Shown in pieces: positions 21,791-29,199 of a stretch of 29,734 bases of DNA. Origin of the DNA: CAVPHV01 sp964465915. Its GTDB lineage: Bacteria > Actinomycetota > Acidimicrobiia > Spongiisociales > UBA5794. Within the stretch, counting starts at the first letter, position 1; every line of letters begins with the position of its first letter. Where the stretch lies: positions 1 to 29,734 of the forward strand of contig CAYXMJ010000015.1 in assembly GCA_964465915.1 (NCBI GenBank), read 5' to 3'. Below the pieces are notes generated by a model. It was not told where the DNA came from. It was given only the letters and a program-made list of their open reading frames with translations, and did no database searches. The position numbers and the translations under genes were made by a program.

Positions 21791-23824
21791 AGCGACCTGG
21801 ACCAAGGTGTCCGAGTAGGCGACTCCTCCGCCCCAGTCGGTGAGAGTGTCGCTTGTCAGCGAGTTCGCGGTAGCTCGTTGGTTGTGGTCGGCCTCCCACC
21901 ACCCAAACGGCACAGCGACAACGCCGGGGCGAAGCCGTTCACTGATGCGGATCTCGAGCGTGAGTCGGGCGCGGTCGTTCCACACGTCGACCCGGTCGCC
22001 GGCTGAGACGCCTCGAGCCGCGGCATCCAAGGCATCGATCTCGAGGAACGGCTTGCCTTCACGGGGACCGTGTTTGGGGAGATGGGTGTAGCTGCTGTTG
22101 AGGAACCGGGGGTGGTGCTTCGGGGTCAGCAACGCCAGTGGGTAGCGGGCGGCGATGTTGGGATCCCCAGCGGCGCTCTCGATTGGCGCCACGAACTGGG
22201 GCACGGGGTCGTGGCCGGCCGCCGCCAGTGCCGGGCTGGAGAGTTCGGCCTTGCCGCTGGTTGTCGCGAAGCCGCCGGCGGCGTAGACACGAAGGTCTTC
22301 GGGGAGGTCGAGGCGAAGGAAGCCGTTGGACCGCAACGCATCGAGATCCACCGTAGATAGTGCCGAGCGCAGCAGCGTCTCGTCGTCTTCGTAGAGTGAC
22401 GGGTCGGTGAGACCCATCGCCCGGGACAGCCGGCGCCATAGCTCGGTGTTGGGAACGCTGTCGCCGCGAGGTTCGATGGCCGGTTCGTTCCAGCCGAGGT
22501 AGAGGTGACCCCACGACGGGACCATGTCGAGTTGCTCGAGTTGGGTCGTTGCCGGGAAGACGACATCGGCGTAGCGAGCGGTGTCGGTGAGGAATTGCTC
22601 GCTGACGACGGTGAACAGGCCCTCACGTTCGAGTCCGGTGCGAATCAGTTCCGCGTTTGGGACGGTGACGACGGGGTTGCCACACCAGATGAAGAGGGCC
22701 TTGACCGGAGGTGCCATGGAATCGTCGGTGAGTGCCCGTCCGAGGTGGTTCATGTTGACGCTGCGCCGTGCCGCTCCGATGGCGGGGTCAAACACTGAGT
22801 CGTCGACCATGGTCTCAGCCCACGATCCGACGCTGCGGGCGAACCCGCCGCCGCGGTCCTTCCACGAACCGGTCAACGCTGGAAGACACGCCAGGGTGCG
22901 GAAGAACATCGCACCGTTCTCGTGGTGTTCTGCGCCGATCAATGTGCGGATGAAGGCGGGACGGGTGGTGCCGTAGGCGCTCGCCAAGCGCTCGATGTCG
23001 TCGACCGGGACCCCACAGGCCGCGGCGGCCCGCGCCGGTGTCCACTCGGCGGCCCGTTCCGCCAACTCATCGAAGCCGACAGTGTGTGCGTCGACATAGG
23101 CCTGGTCGATGAGGTCGTCGCGGACCAAGATGTGCATCATCGCCAGCATCAGGGCAACGTCGGTGCCGGGCAGCGGCTGGATGAACCAGTCGGCGGCCTG
23201 TGCGGTGGCGGTCCGGATCGGGTCGATCACCACCACCTGGGCCCCGTTCCTCCTCGCCTCTTGGACGAACGGCCACAGGTGACGGTTGGTCAACTTGGTG
23301 TTGGTACCCCACAGCAGCACCAGCCGAGCATGCCGGACATCCATTGGATCGGCGGCGCGGCCGGTTCCCAGGGTGGATGCGGCGCCCGCATGGGCGGTAC
23401 CACCGCAGAGCGAACCCGTGAGTTGTGTGGCACCCAGATGTCCGAAGAACCGCCGATCGAGCGCCGACATCTGGATCAACCCCTGGGTGCCGGCGTCCCA
23501 CCACGGGAGGACAGCTTCGCCACCCCAGGTATCGATCACGTCGTGGAGGCGGGCGGCAACACGTTCGAGGGCCGTCTCCCAGGTGACCGCCTCGAATCGT
23601 CCTTCGCCCTTGGCCCCGGTGCGCACCATGGGCTGGAGGATGCGGTCCGGGCTGTAGACCCGGTCGAGAAAGCGGTTCACCTTGGGGCACAGCTCACCTT
23701 GTGAGTAGGGATGCTCGGGGTTGCCGCGCAGCTTCACCGCGACGCCGCCTTCAATCGTGGCCACCCACCCACAGGTGTCAGGGCAGTCGTGGTGGCAGGT
23801 CCCGAGAACGGTGCGTGTGCTCAT
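21779..23824 (-). CDS. Molybdopterin-dependent oxidoreductase (formate dehydrogenase/DMSO reductase superfamily)
   Basis: Protein of 681 residues with the N-terminal [4Fe-4S] domain shown by Cys10, Cys14, Cys18 and Cys46 (TCHHDCPDTCGW and GELCPK). Molybdopterin domains follow (LLWGTNTKLTNRH, VVVIDPIRT, LPGTDVALMLAMMH), then FIWCGNPVVT and a C-terminal MopB-binding domain (LLTPKHHPRFLNSSY). A candidate molybdenum-ligand cysteine is Cys140 in TGSLCGGTAHAG. No twin-arginine signal is present, so it should be cytosolic. No electron-transfer or membrane subunit is adjacent, so it may work with a diffusible partner. ATG 23824 has TACACT exactly 6 nt upstream. Substrate unknown. Confidence 0.88.
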   Translation of the reverse strand: MSTRTVLGTCHHDCPDTCGWVATIEGGVAVKLRGNPEHPYSQGELCPKVNRFLDRVYSPDRILQPMVRTGAKGEGRFEAVTWETALERVAARLHDVIDTWGGEAVLPWWDAGTQGLIQMSALDRRFFGHLGATQLTGSLCGGTAHAGAASTLGTGRAADPMDVRHARLVLLWGTNTKLTNRHLWPFVQEARRNGAQVVVIDPIRTATAQAADWFIQPLPGTDVALMLAMMHILVRDDLIDQAYVDAHTVGFDELAERAAEWTPARAAAACGVPVDDIERLASAYGTTRPAFIRTLIGAEHHENGAMFFRTLACLPALTGSWKDRGGGFARSVGSWAETMVDDSVFDPAIGAARRSVNMNHLGRALTDDSMAPPVKALFIWCGNPVVTVPNAELIRTGLEREGLFTVVSEQFLTDTARYADVVFPATTQLEQLDMVPSWGHLYLGWNEPAIEPRGDSVPNTELWRRLSRAMGLTDPSLYEDDETLLRSALSTVDLDALRSNGFLRLDLPEDLRVYAAGGFATTSGKAELSSPALAAAGHDPVPQFVAPIESAAGDPNIAARYPLALLTPKHHPRFLNSSYTHLPKHGPREGKPFLEIDALDAAARGVSAGDRVDVWNDRARLTLEIRISERLRPGVVAVPFGWWEADHNQRATANSLTSDTLTDWGGGVAYSDTLVQVARAE

Positions 23825-23830
23825 CGCAGG

Positions 23831-23836
23831 AGTGTA
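23831..23836 (-). promoter_or_regulatory. -10 hexamer of a leaderless molybdopterin oxidoreductase promoter
   Basis: Minus-strand TACACT, then CCTGCG (6 nt), then ATG 23824; the same hexamer and spacing as at the thioesterase gene. Confidence 0.55.
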
Positions 23837-24142
23837 CGCCGCCTCGCCCCTCAGTTCGTGCGTGGCCAGGGCGCCAGAAACGGCGCCGCTGCCACGCCGG
23901 AACGGGAATCAGCCGTCGTAGCGGACCAACAATCAGGCATCGTCGTCATCGACGTCTTGCGCAGCACCTACGACGTGGTGATCGTCGCGGGTGGCACCAC
24001 CACCGTCTTTGATGCGGTCGGCTGTGTGACGGGGCCGGGGTTTGTTCTCTTGGAGTGAACCCCGGCCGATCGACTCCGTTTCACCTTGGCGACAATGAGC
24101 GCGAGGATGTGTGGCGTAACCGGCAGCCCAAGGAGACGTCAG
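23837..24142. other. Intergenic region without a recognisable gene
   Basis: About 300 nt between the divergent molybdopterin oxidoreductase and acyl-CoA-binding protein genes. A plus-strand frame ends at 24058 with VVIDVLRSTYDVVIVAGG and similar residues, but it has no convincing start or family match and mostly shadows the minus gene further upstream. The region holds a strong hairpin at 24033-24067 and the ribosome-binding site AAGGAGA (24130-24136) of the next gene. Confidence 0.5.
24033..24067 (+). terminator. Strong 10-bp hairpin upstream of the acyl-CoA-binding protein gene
   Basis: GGCCGGGGTT (24033-24042) pairs perfectly with AACCCCGGCC (24058-24067) around a 15-nt loop. It has no T-tract after it. 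It could end transcription from upstream or act in the leader of the next gene. Confidence 0.45.
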
Positions 24143-24403
24143 ATGTCAGACCTCAGTGAGCAGTTCGAGACGGCGGCGGCCGAAGCACAGCAACTGCCCA
24201 GCAAACCGGACAACGCCAACATGCTGCGGCTCTATGCCTTCTACAAGCAGGGCACTGTCGGCAACGTGACGGGCAAACGTCCCGGGATGATGGACTTCGT
24301 CGGACGGGCCAAGTACGACGCGTGGAAGGAACTCGACGGAACGTCGCAGGACGACGCCATGCAGTCGTACGTCGACTTGGTCGAGGAACTCAAGGCCGGA
24401 TAG
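24143..24403 (+). CDS. Acyl-CoA-binding protein (ACBP)
   Basis: Small four-helix cytosolic protein of 86 residues that binds medium- to long-chain acyl-CoA esters. It matches the family in length and in motifs: LSEQFETAAAEAQQL, then LRLYAFYKQGTVGNV (the YxxxKQ region), GMMDFVGRAKYDAWKEL (the KxxAW region) and AMQSYVDLVEEL. The conserved Tyr and Lys residues that contact the CoA are present. ATG 24143 is chosen because AAGGAGA lies 6 nt upstream. ACBP is common in eukaryotes and scattered in bacteria. It converges on the F420-reductase-like gene. Confidence 0.93.
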   Translation: MSDLSEQFETAAAEAQQLPSKPDNANMLRLYAFYKQGTVGNVTGKRPGMMDFVGRAKYDAWKELDGTSQDDAMQSYVDLVEELKAG

Positions 24404-24424
24404 ACCGACCAGCTGGTTCCGTCG

Positions 24425-24829
24425 TCAGGCGGGGTCGAGCATGACGACAGGGATGATGCGGTCGGTCTTCTGCTCATATCCGGCGAAAGCCGGATAATCG
24501 GTCTTCTGCTTGGTCCAGATCGGCTCGCGCTCAACTGCGTCAAGGACTCGAGCTCTAACAGCAATGTGCTCCGTACCCACCTCAACTGAAGCCTCGGGGT
24601 TGACCACGAGGTTGTGATACCAGCTGGGATGGGTAGGCGCCCCCATCTTTGAGGCGAACACGGCGTAGCTGTCGCCAAGGGCCTGGTACATCATCGGGTT
24701 CACCCGCTCGAGGCCACTCCTGGCGCCGGTCGAGTGCAGAAGGAGGAGCGGTGCACCTTCGAAGGTACCGCCCACCAGGCCGCCGTTCTGGCGGAACTCT
24801 TCGATGATGGCGGTGTTCCAATCGGTCAT
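24425..24829 (-). CDS. Deazaflavin (F420)-dependent nitroreductase family protein
   Basis: Ddn-like split-barrel protein of 134 residues. Family features in order are WNTAIIEEFRQNGG, then GAPLLLLHSTGARSG, ERVNPMMYQALGDSYAVFASKMGAPTHPSWYHNLVVNPEASVEVG, and the C-terminal PAFAGYEQKTDRIIPVVMLD. The KxG..pSWyhNL block is the F420-contact region in relatives. It is predicted to use reduced F420 for quinone or xenobiotic reduction; the natural substrate is unknown. ATG 24829 follows AAGGA by 7 nt. The same frame runs back to 25021, but the added residues are not conserved. Confidence 0.92.
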   Translation of the reverse strand: MTDWNTAIIEEFRQNGGLVGGTFEGAPLLLLHSTGARSGLERVNPMMYQALGDSYAVFASKMGAPTHPSWYHNLVVNPEASVEVGTEHIAVRARVLDAVEREPIWTKQKTDYPAFAGYEQKTDRIIPVVMLDPA

Positions 24830-25277
24830 GGCAGCATCCTTGGTTGGGTTGGAGGGGACTGAGGCTACGCAGTCCACAATGCCATCGGAAGGCATGGTAT
24901 TCCGAGTCGTGCCCTTCTTCGGGCCCACTGCGTGGTGACCGAGGTTCGGGCCACGCATACGATAGAGCGGCAGGTCGAACGTCTTTGCGAGGGCTTGGCG
25001 GCTCTTGGAGGGCATATGCATAGTCGGCGAGGACGGCGGCTGCTTCGTCCGGAGGAACGACTGAAGCCAGCGCCGGCCGGTGTTTTGGAAGTCCCGTGCC
25101 GATCAGCACCGCGGGCCGCTCTTCGGTGGGCGATATCGGTCGCTCTTGACATCCCGGGCGGCGGCGACGTCGACCGCTGACGCGTCGCGTCCGATGACCT
25201 CGGGCACGGTTGACCTCGGTAGGCCGGAGGTGCGTCCGGTGTTCTCCAGGGAGCACAGAACGCGAGCCCAGAACCTA

Positions 25278-25313
25278 CCGAGCCCCGCGCCGTACAGGTA
25301 GCGCGGGGCTCGG
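25278..25313 (-). terminator. Very strong GC-rich hairpin downstream of the DUF2510 gene
   Basis: A perfect 13-bp stem, CCGAGCCCCGCGC (25278-25290) with its complement at 25301-25313, around a 10-nt loop. It lies 84 nt past the DUF2510 stop on the minus strand. No T-tract follows in either direction. Confidence 0.5.
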
Positions 25314-25316
25314 GCG

Positions 25317-25343
25317 AACCACCGGCCGATGTGCCGGGTGGTT
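25317..25343 (-). terminator. Second hairpin beside the strong one
   Basis: AACCACC (25317-25323) pairs with GGTGGTT (25337-25343). It is separated from the larger hairpin by only 3 nt, so the two form a tandem structure downstream of the DUF2510 gene. Confidence 0.4.
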
Positions 25344-25396
25344 TCCGTTGGCTTGAACCGGTCGTCAAAGGTGTCTACCGGTCTGCGGTCGTTGGG

Positions 25397-25795
25397 CTAT
25401 CCGCCCGACGTCGTGGTGGTGGCCGGAGCCTCCGTCGTTGCCGGTGCTTCAGTAGTCGACGTGCCGCTGTCATCGCCCGAGTTGTTGATCAACACCGCGA
25501 TCAAGATCACGATCGCCACAATGGCCACGATGACTCCGATGACGGTACCGAAGCCGCCACCGCCGCTGCTCTGCGTGACCTGCACCTGGGGCTGCTGCGC
25601 TGCTGACGGCGCCGATGGCGCCTCGGATCCGGGTGCCGGCGGGGTAGCAGCTGCGCCGGCTTCCATGGGGTTGGGGTCGGAGCCGGTGGTGCCACCGGTG
25701 CTGATTTGGCCGGTCCAGCCGGTGCCGTCCCAGTAGCGGTATGTGTAGGTTCCGGTCGGGTCCCGGTACCACCCGGCGGGTTGTGGTTGTGCCAT
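25397..25795 (-). CDS. DUF2510 single-pass membrane protein
   Basis: Protein of 132 residues. The N-terminal DUF2510 motif is PAGWYRDPTGTYTYRYWDGTGWT (about 6-28), a small Trp-rich module frequent in actinobacterial membrane proteins. A Pro/Ala/Gln-rich linker, one transmembrane segment (GTVIGVIVAIVAIVILIAVLI, about 84-104) and a short Ser/Thr/Ala tail with APATTEAPATTTT repeats follow. The tail resembles an O-glycosylated or wall-exposed linker. Function unknown. ATG 25795 follows GTGGAGG at a good distance. Confidence 0.87.
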   Translation of the reverse strand: MAQPQPAGWYRDPTGTYTYRYWDGTGWTGQISTGGTTGSDPNPMEAGAAATPPAPGSEAPSAPSAAQQPQVQVTQSSGGGGFGTVIGVIVAIVAIVILIAVLINNSGDDSGTSTTEAPATTEAPATTTTSGG

Positions 25796-25932
25796 GTGTC
25801 CTCCACGAGTGTGTTGTTCAGGGGCATCCTACGGCGAAGGCCGCGCCGCAAGGCTACCCGATCGAGGTGGTCTGGCAACGACAAGGACTACTGGTCAGGG
25901 CCTCCGGGAGCGCCGCGGCCATGATCGGGCCG

Positions 25933-27120
25933 TCAGGATGCCTTGAACACGACCGGCCGCGGCAAGGTTGTTTGCCCGGAGGGCGACTCGGGAAGCACCA
26001 AAGGCAGGCTCACGGTGAATGTCGTCCCAGCGGCCTCGGTACTCACGAACGACACCTGGCCGTCTAGGTAGCGTTCTGCAAGGAGACGAGAGCCGTATGT
26101 TCCGAGGCCACGGCCGTCCCCCTTGGTGGAGAAGGACCGTTGGAAGACCTGGAGTTGTGACTGTTCCGGTATGACGCCGTCGTTGTGGACCGAGAAGCAG
26201 AGCCTCTCTTCATCTCGCCGGCAGCAGAGAGTCACGACGCCGCCTTCGGGGGTAGCCTCGAGTGCGTTCTTTGTGAGGTTGCCGATGACTCGGCACAGCA
26301 GCACCGGGTCTGACACGAAGGCAACGTCGCAGTCACTCTCGCCCAGTTCGACCGTCCTACCCAGGCCCACCTCGTGGGTGGCGTACTGACTGGCGAGGCT
26401 TTCGAGCAGCCTGCGCGATTGAATCGCTCGCGGATGAACGACGAGGTCGTTGGTCTCGGCGGCCAGGAGTTCCGTTTGGCCTTGGATTTCGTCGATGAGA
26501 TGCTCGGAGGTCGATTCGAGGAGTTCGAGGATCTCATTTCTCTCCTCATCGGTCACCATCCGCGCCATGGACGACAGTCCCCGGACGCCGGTGGCGGTAT
26601 TCATGATGTCGTGGAAGAAGATGCGCTCCAGCGAGCGGCGACGCTTTGCATCGCTGATGTCGACGGCAGAGAAGAGGATGAAGGTTTCCTCGTCGAGGAC
26701 AAATGGGGTTGCCGTGATCTTCAGCTCCAGCGGATCACCGTTGATTCGAAGGATGCGGCACTCCTTCTCCTGGGGGTTGCCGAGCCTGGCGCGGCCCAGT
26801 GCTTGGGCTGCTCCGCAGGTCCTGCAGAATGGCGACGTGCCACAGCCATCGGGACCCACTTCGGCGCTGCGGCAGCTCATCAGTTCGCCCGGCCGGCGGC
26901 CGATCGCGTCCTCGTCGGTGACGCCGAACGAGTCGATCAGGGTCCGGTTGGCGAAGACGATCTGACGGTTGGAGTTGAGGATCGCGATAAAGGACGCTGA
27001 ACCGTGGGCGACGTTGGTCATCAGCGCATCGGCACTCAGGTTGCCCATCTGTTGGAGCAGCTCATGGTGGGGCGTACGTCCGGCCGGCTTGGAGTAGGTC
27101 GATGTTTGTGCGGCTGTCAC
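25933..27120 (-). CDS. Soluble PAS-domain sensor histidine kinase with a cysteine cluster
   Basis: Protein of 395 residues with no membrane segment. A PAS domain (about 40-155) contains Cys83, Cys93, Cys99 and Cys102 (GCGTSPFCRTCG), plus Cys121, arranged as if to bind a metal or sense redox state. The phosphoacceptor is His170 in FFHDIMNT. The ATPase has the N-box NLTKNALEATPEGG from residue 281 and a glycine loop GDGRGLGTYG (334-343). It should autophosphorylate and pass phosphate to an unlinked response regulator, since none is adjacent. GTG 27120 follows AAGGAG by 7 nt. The signal is unknown; a redox or gas ligand is a guess. Confidence 0.87.
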   Translation of the reverse strand: MTAAQTSTYSKPAGRTPHHELLQQMGNLSADALMTNVAHGSASFIAILNSNRQIVFANRTLIDSFGVTDEDAIGRRPGELMSCRSAEVGPDGCGTSPFCRTCGAAQALGRARLGNPQEKECRILRINGDPLELKITATPFVLDEETFILFSAVDISDAKRRRSLERIFFHDIMNTATGVRGLSSMARMVTDEERNEILELLESTSEHLIDEIQGQTELLAAETNDLVVHPRAIQSRRLLESLASQYATHEVGLGRTVELGESDCDVAFVSDPVLLCRVIGNLTKNALEATPEGGVVTLCCRRDEERLCFSVHNDGVIPEQSQLQVFQRSFSTKGDGRGLGTYGSRLLAERYLDGQVSFVSTEAAGTTFTVSLPLVLPESPSGQTTLPRPVVFKAS

Positions 27121-27278
27121 GACCCAGCTCCTTCGATGGTGGCTGAACGCGGTGGAATTCGGCGAACGTATCCATGTCCCATCGGCATTTGGGCCCCGAA
27201 TGTTGAGTCGCCGCGGTCGGCGTCATCTGGCGCCGGGGCGATGTCGGTGAGCCCGCGGCTTGGACGCGGCCGACCCGT

Positions 27279-28208
27279 CTACTTCGGGTTCTCGCGGTAC
27301 CAGGCGACGGTCGCCGCGATGGCCTCATCGAGGTCCGTGGCGTGCTGGTCGAACGTTGCCTCGAAGTCGCTGGAGTCGACAATGAACGGCTCCTCGAACT
27401 CGTAGAGCATCTCTTTGAGTTCACGCACGTTCCCGTTGAACAGCCCGACCACGTTGAGCATGGCCTTAGGCATCGCCGAGACCGCACCGCGAGTGCCGAC
27501 CGCATCGCCAATTCTCGCTACAAACTCGCGGGTGGTCAGCGTCTCGGGGTTGGGGAGGTGCCAGGCCCGCCCCTCGGCTTCGTCGCGAACGCCGAGCGTC
27601 GCCAACCCTGCGGCGATGTCGGGCACGTAGCTGTAGGTGTGGGGGAGGTCGGGGTTGCCCATGACCTGCGCCTTCTTGTCCGCCAGCACTGGGTAGAAGA
27701 CGCGTTCACCCATTGCGCTGACCCGTCCCCGGGGGCCGAAGTAGTCCGATGCCCTCCCGATGGCGATACGCACGGTGCCGGCCTCGTGGGCGGCAAGGAG
27801 ATCGTCCGCCATCTTGCCCCGCACCGACCCCTTGCGGGTGTCGGCGGCGTAAGGCAGCTCTTCCGACAGCGGTTCGCCGTCGGTCGGACCGTACATGTAG
27901 AGGTTCTCGAACGACACCAGTTTGGCGCCGGCGGCGGTGGCCGCGGCGAGCACTGCAGCTTGCATGGGTGGAAACAGCTCGGGCCATTGCGTGTAGGGCG
28001 GGTTGAGGCACTGGTATACAACTGCGGCGCCTTTGGTGACGTCAGCGGCGAAGGCGGCGTTTGCGGCGTCACCCGCGACGACCCTCACTCTGCTCGGGAC
28101 CTCGGCGTTTCCGCTGCGGTTGACGGCGATGACCTCCTCACCAGCAGCGGCGAGCTGGTCGATCAGCGCCAGGCCGACGGAGCCGGTACCAAAGACGACA
28201 TGACTCAC
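27279..28208 (-). CDS. NAD-dependent epimerase/dehydratase family protein
   Basis: Extended short-chain dehydrogenase-type protein of 309 residues. It starts HVVFGTGSVGLALIDQL, the glycine-rich NAD(P)-binding motif GTGSVG, followed by acidic EEVIAVNRSG. The YQCLNPPYTQWPELFPPMQ region and a later ENLYMYGP (a YxxxP-type active-site context, here without the standard YxxxK) suggest a divergent atypical member. It resembles NAD-dependent epimerases with NmrA-like features; the substrate is unknown. GTG 28208 follows GAGGAGG by 8 nt. A TACGGT hexamer lies about 50 nt upstream. Confidence 0.83.
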   Translation of the reverse strand: MSHVVFGTGSVGLALIDQLAAAGEEVIAVNRSGNAEVPSRVRVVAGDAANAAFAADVTKGAAVVYQCLNPPYTQWPELFPPMQAAVLAAATAAGAKLVSFENLYMYGPTDGEPLSEELPYAADTRKGSVRGKMADDLLAAHEAGTVRIAIGRASDYFGPRGRVSAMGERVFYPVLADKKAQVMGNPDLPHTYSYVPDIAAGLATLGVRDEAEGRAWHLPNPETLTTREFVARIGDAVGTRGAVSAMPKAMLNVVGLFNGNVRELKEMLYEFEEPFIVDSSDFEATFDQHATDLDEAIAATVAWYRENPK

Positions 28209-28256
28209 GATGTTCCCTCCTCGGCGTGCGCCGACATCAGTCCAGGCGCAAAACCA

Positions 28257-28262
28257 ACCGTA
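28257..28262 (-). promoter_or_regulatory. Candidate -10 hexamer of the epimerase gene
   Basis: Minus-strand TACGGT, giving a leader of about 40 nt that includes the GAGGAGG ribosome-binding site. It lies in the short gap after the phosphotransferase gene. Confidence 0.3.
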
Positions 28263-28283
28263 CACCCGGCACGGCTGGTGGTG

Positions 28284-29168
28284 TCAGTCCGTGTCCGGAA
28301 CGAGGTCGAGGAGCTCCTCGGCGAAAGCAGCGTAGTCGTGCACGACCGCGCTGCTGTTGACCTGCAACAGGTTCCAAACGACGTTCCAGCACAGGTACAC
28401 ACCAATGAGGCGATCGAGATTGCGACGGACCTGATCATCGACCTCGCCGTAGTAGGCACGGAGCAGCAGGTCACGTCCGGCCGGATTGAGGGGATAGGCG
28501 GCGCCACCAAGGTCGTACATCGGGTCACCCATGCCGGCGTATTCCCAGTCGAGCACCCAGAGTTTGTCGTCGTCCAGGAAGTTGCGGTGGCGGGGATCGT
28601 TGTGGCAGAAGGCCGGCGTGTACGTGTCCAAACGCGCCGCCTCGGTAGCGGTGACCGTGTCGAGGAGCGGGTCGAGACGCGAGGGACGGCTGATCGCTCG
28701 TTCGGCGAGGACGCGGTTCCAGCGACGAATGTCGTCATAGGGATCGAAGGTGCGGCCGACGGCCGCTAGGTCGTGAATGTCACGGAGCCGCCGTGCGACC
28801 CGCGGGATCATGGGCTCGGATGTGAACTCCTCCAGCGTCAGCGGGCGGGCCTCAGACAGATACCGGGTCACGAGGTGGCCCTCAGGGAGCAGGAACTCCA
28901 CGGGGTCCGGAGCGATGCCTGCGGCCGCCGCCTGGAGCAAAGCGACTCCCTCCTGCCAGCGGTCGATTCCGTATTGGGAGGCTTCATTGCCGGCGAGGCG
29001 AACCACGTATCGAGTTCCGTCGGCCGTCACGAGATAGCTTGTGTTGGACAACCCTCCCGGCAACACGACGGCATGCAACTGCGTAGCCTGGTCGAGGAGA
29101 GGCACACGCCGGATCACCTCGTGGAGAGTTGCGTCGTGCGTCAAGGGGTCGTTTGGTTCGTCCACCAC
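28284..29168 (-). CDS. Choline/aminoglycoside kinase-like phosphotransferase
   Basis: APH/choline-kinase fold protein of 294 residues. The N-lobe has VVLPGGLSNTSYLVTADGTRYVVRL (a GGLSNTSY nucleotide loop with a downstream Arg/Val strand). The catalytic HNDPRHRNFL gives the HxDxxxxN motif, and VLDWEYAGMGDPMYDLG supplies the magnesium-binding Asp. This resembles bacterial choline kinase-type proteins (CHND..NFL and DWEYAGMGDP), so a choline or ethanolamine-like substrate is likelier than an antibiotic. GTG 29168 is chosen because TACCGT lies 7 nt upstream. A longer frame reaches 29318 but overlaps the next gene's end. Confidence 0.85.
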   Translation of the reverse strand: MVDEPNDPLTHDATLHEVIRRVPLLDQATQLHAVVLPGGLSNTSYLVTADGTRYVVRLAGNEASQYGIDRWQEGVALLQAAAAGIAPDPVEFLLPEGHLVTRYLSEARPLTLEEFTSEPMIPRVARRLRDIHDLAAVGRTFDPYDDIRRWNRVLAERAISRPSRLDPLLDTVTATEAARLDTYTPAFCHNDPRHRNFLDDDKLWVLDWEYAGMGDPMYDLGGAAYPLNPAGRDLLLRAYYGEVDDQVRRNLDRLIGVYLCWNVVWNLLQVNSSAVVHDYAAFAEELLDLVPDTD

Positions 29169-29175
29169 GGCCCAT

Positions 29176-29181
29176 ACGGTA
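29176..29181 (-). promoter_or_regulatory. -10 hexamer of the phosphotransferase gene
   Basis: Minus-strand TACCGT, 7 nt before GTG 29168, giving the leaderless arrangement. It lies just downstream of the preceding gene's stop at 29200. Confidence 0.4.
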
Positions 29182-29199
29182 GTGAGGCAGCCGGCCGCT

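Larger units (their letters stand above)
24830..25396. other. Long intergenic stretch with hairpins and no convincing gene
   Basis: 567 nt between two minus-strand genes. Frames of 60-200 codons exist on both strands, but none has a recognisable domain, and their composition is rich in Arg, Pro and Ser as in shadow frames. One minus-strand extension (SKSRQALAKTFDLPLYRM and following residues) is in frame with the F420-reductase-like gene but is not family-like. Two hairpins lie at 25278-25313 and 25317-25343. A decayed gene or a small RNA cannot be excluded. Confidence 0.5.

Noticed and set aside
23711..24058. Plus-strand 115-codon frame between divergent genes
   Set aside because: Its first half is antisense to the molybdopterin oxidoreductase and the rest has no start signal or family match.
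24582..25256. Frames of 135-225 codons in the gene-poor stretch
   Set aside because: No domain, no good ribosome-binding site, and Arg/Pro/Ser-rich composition like shadow frames.
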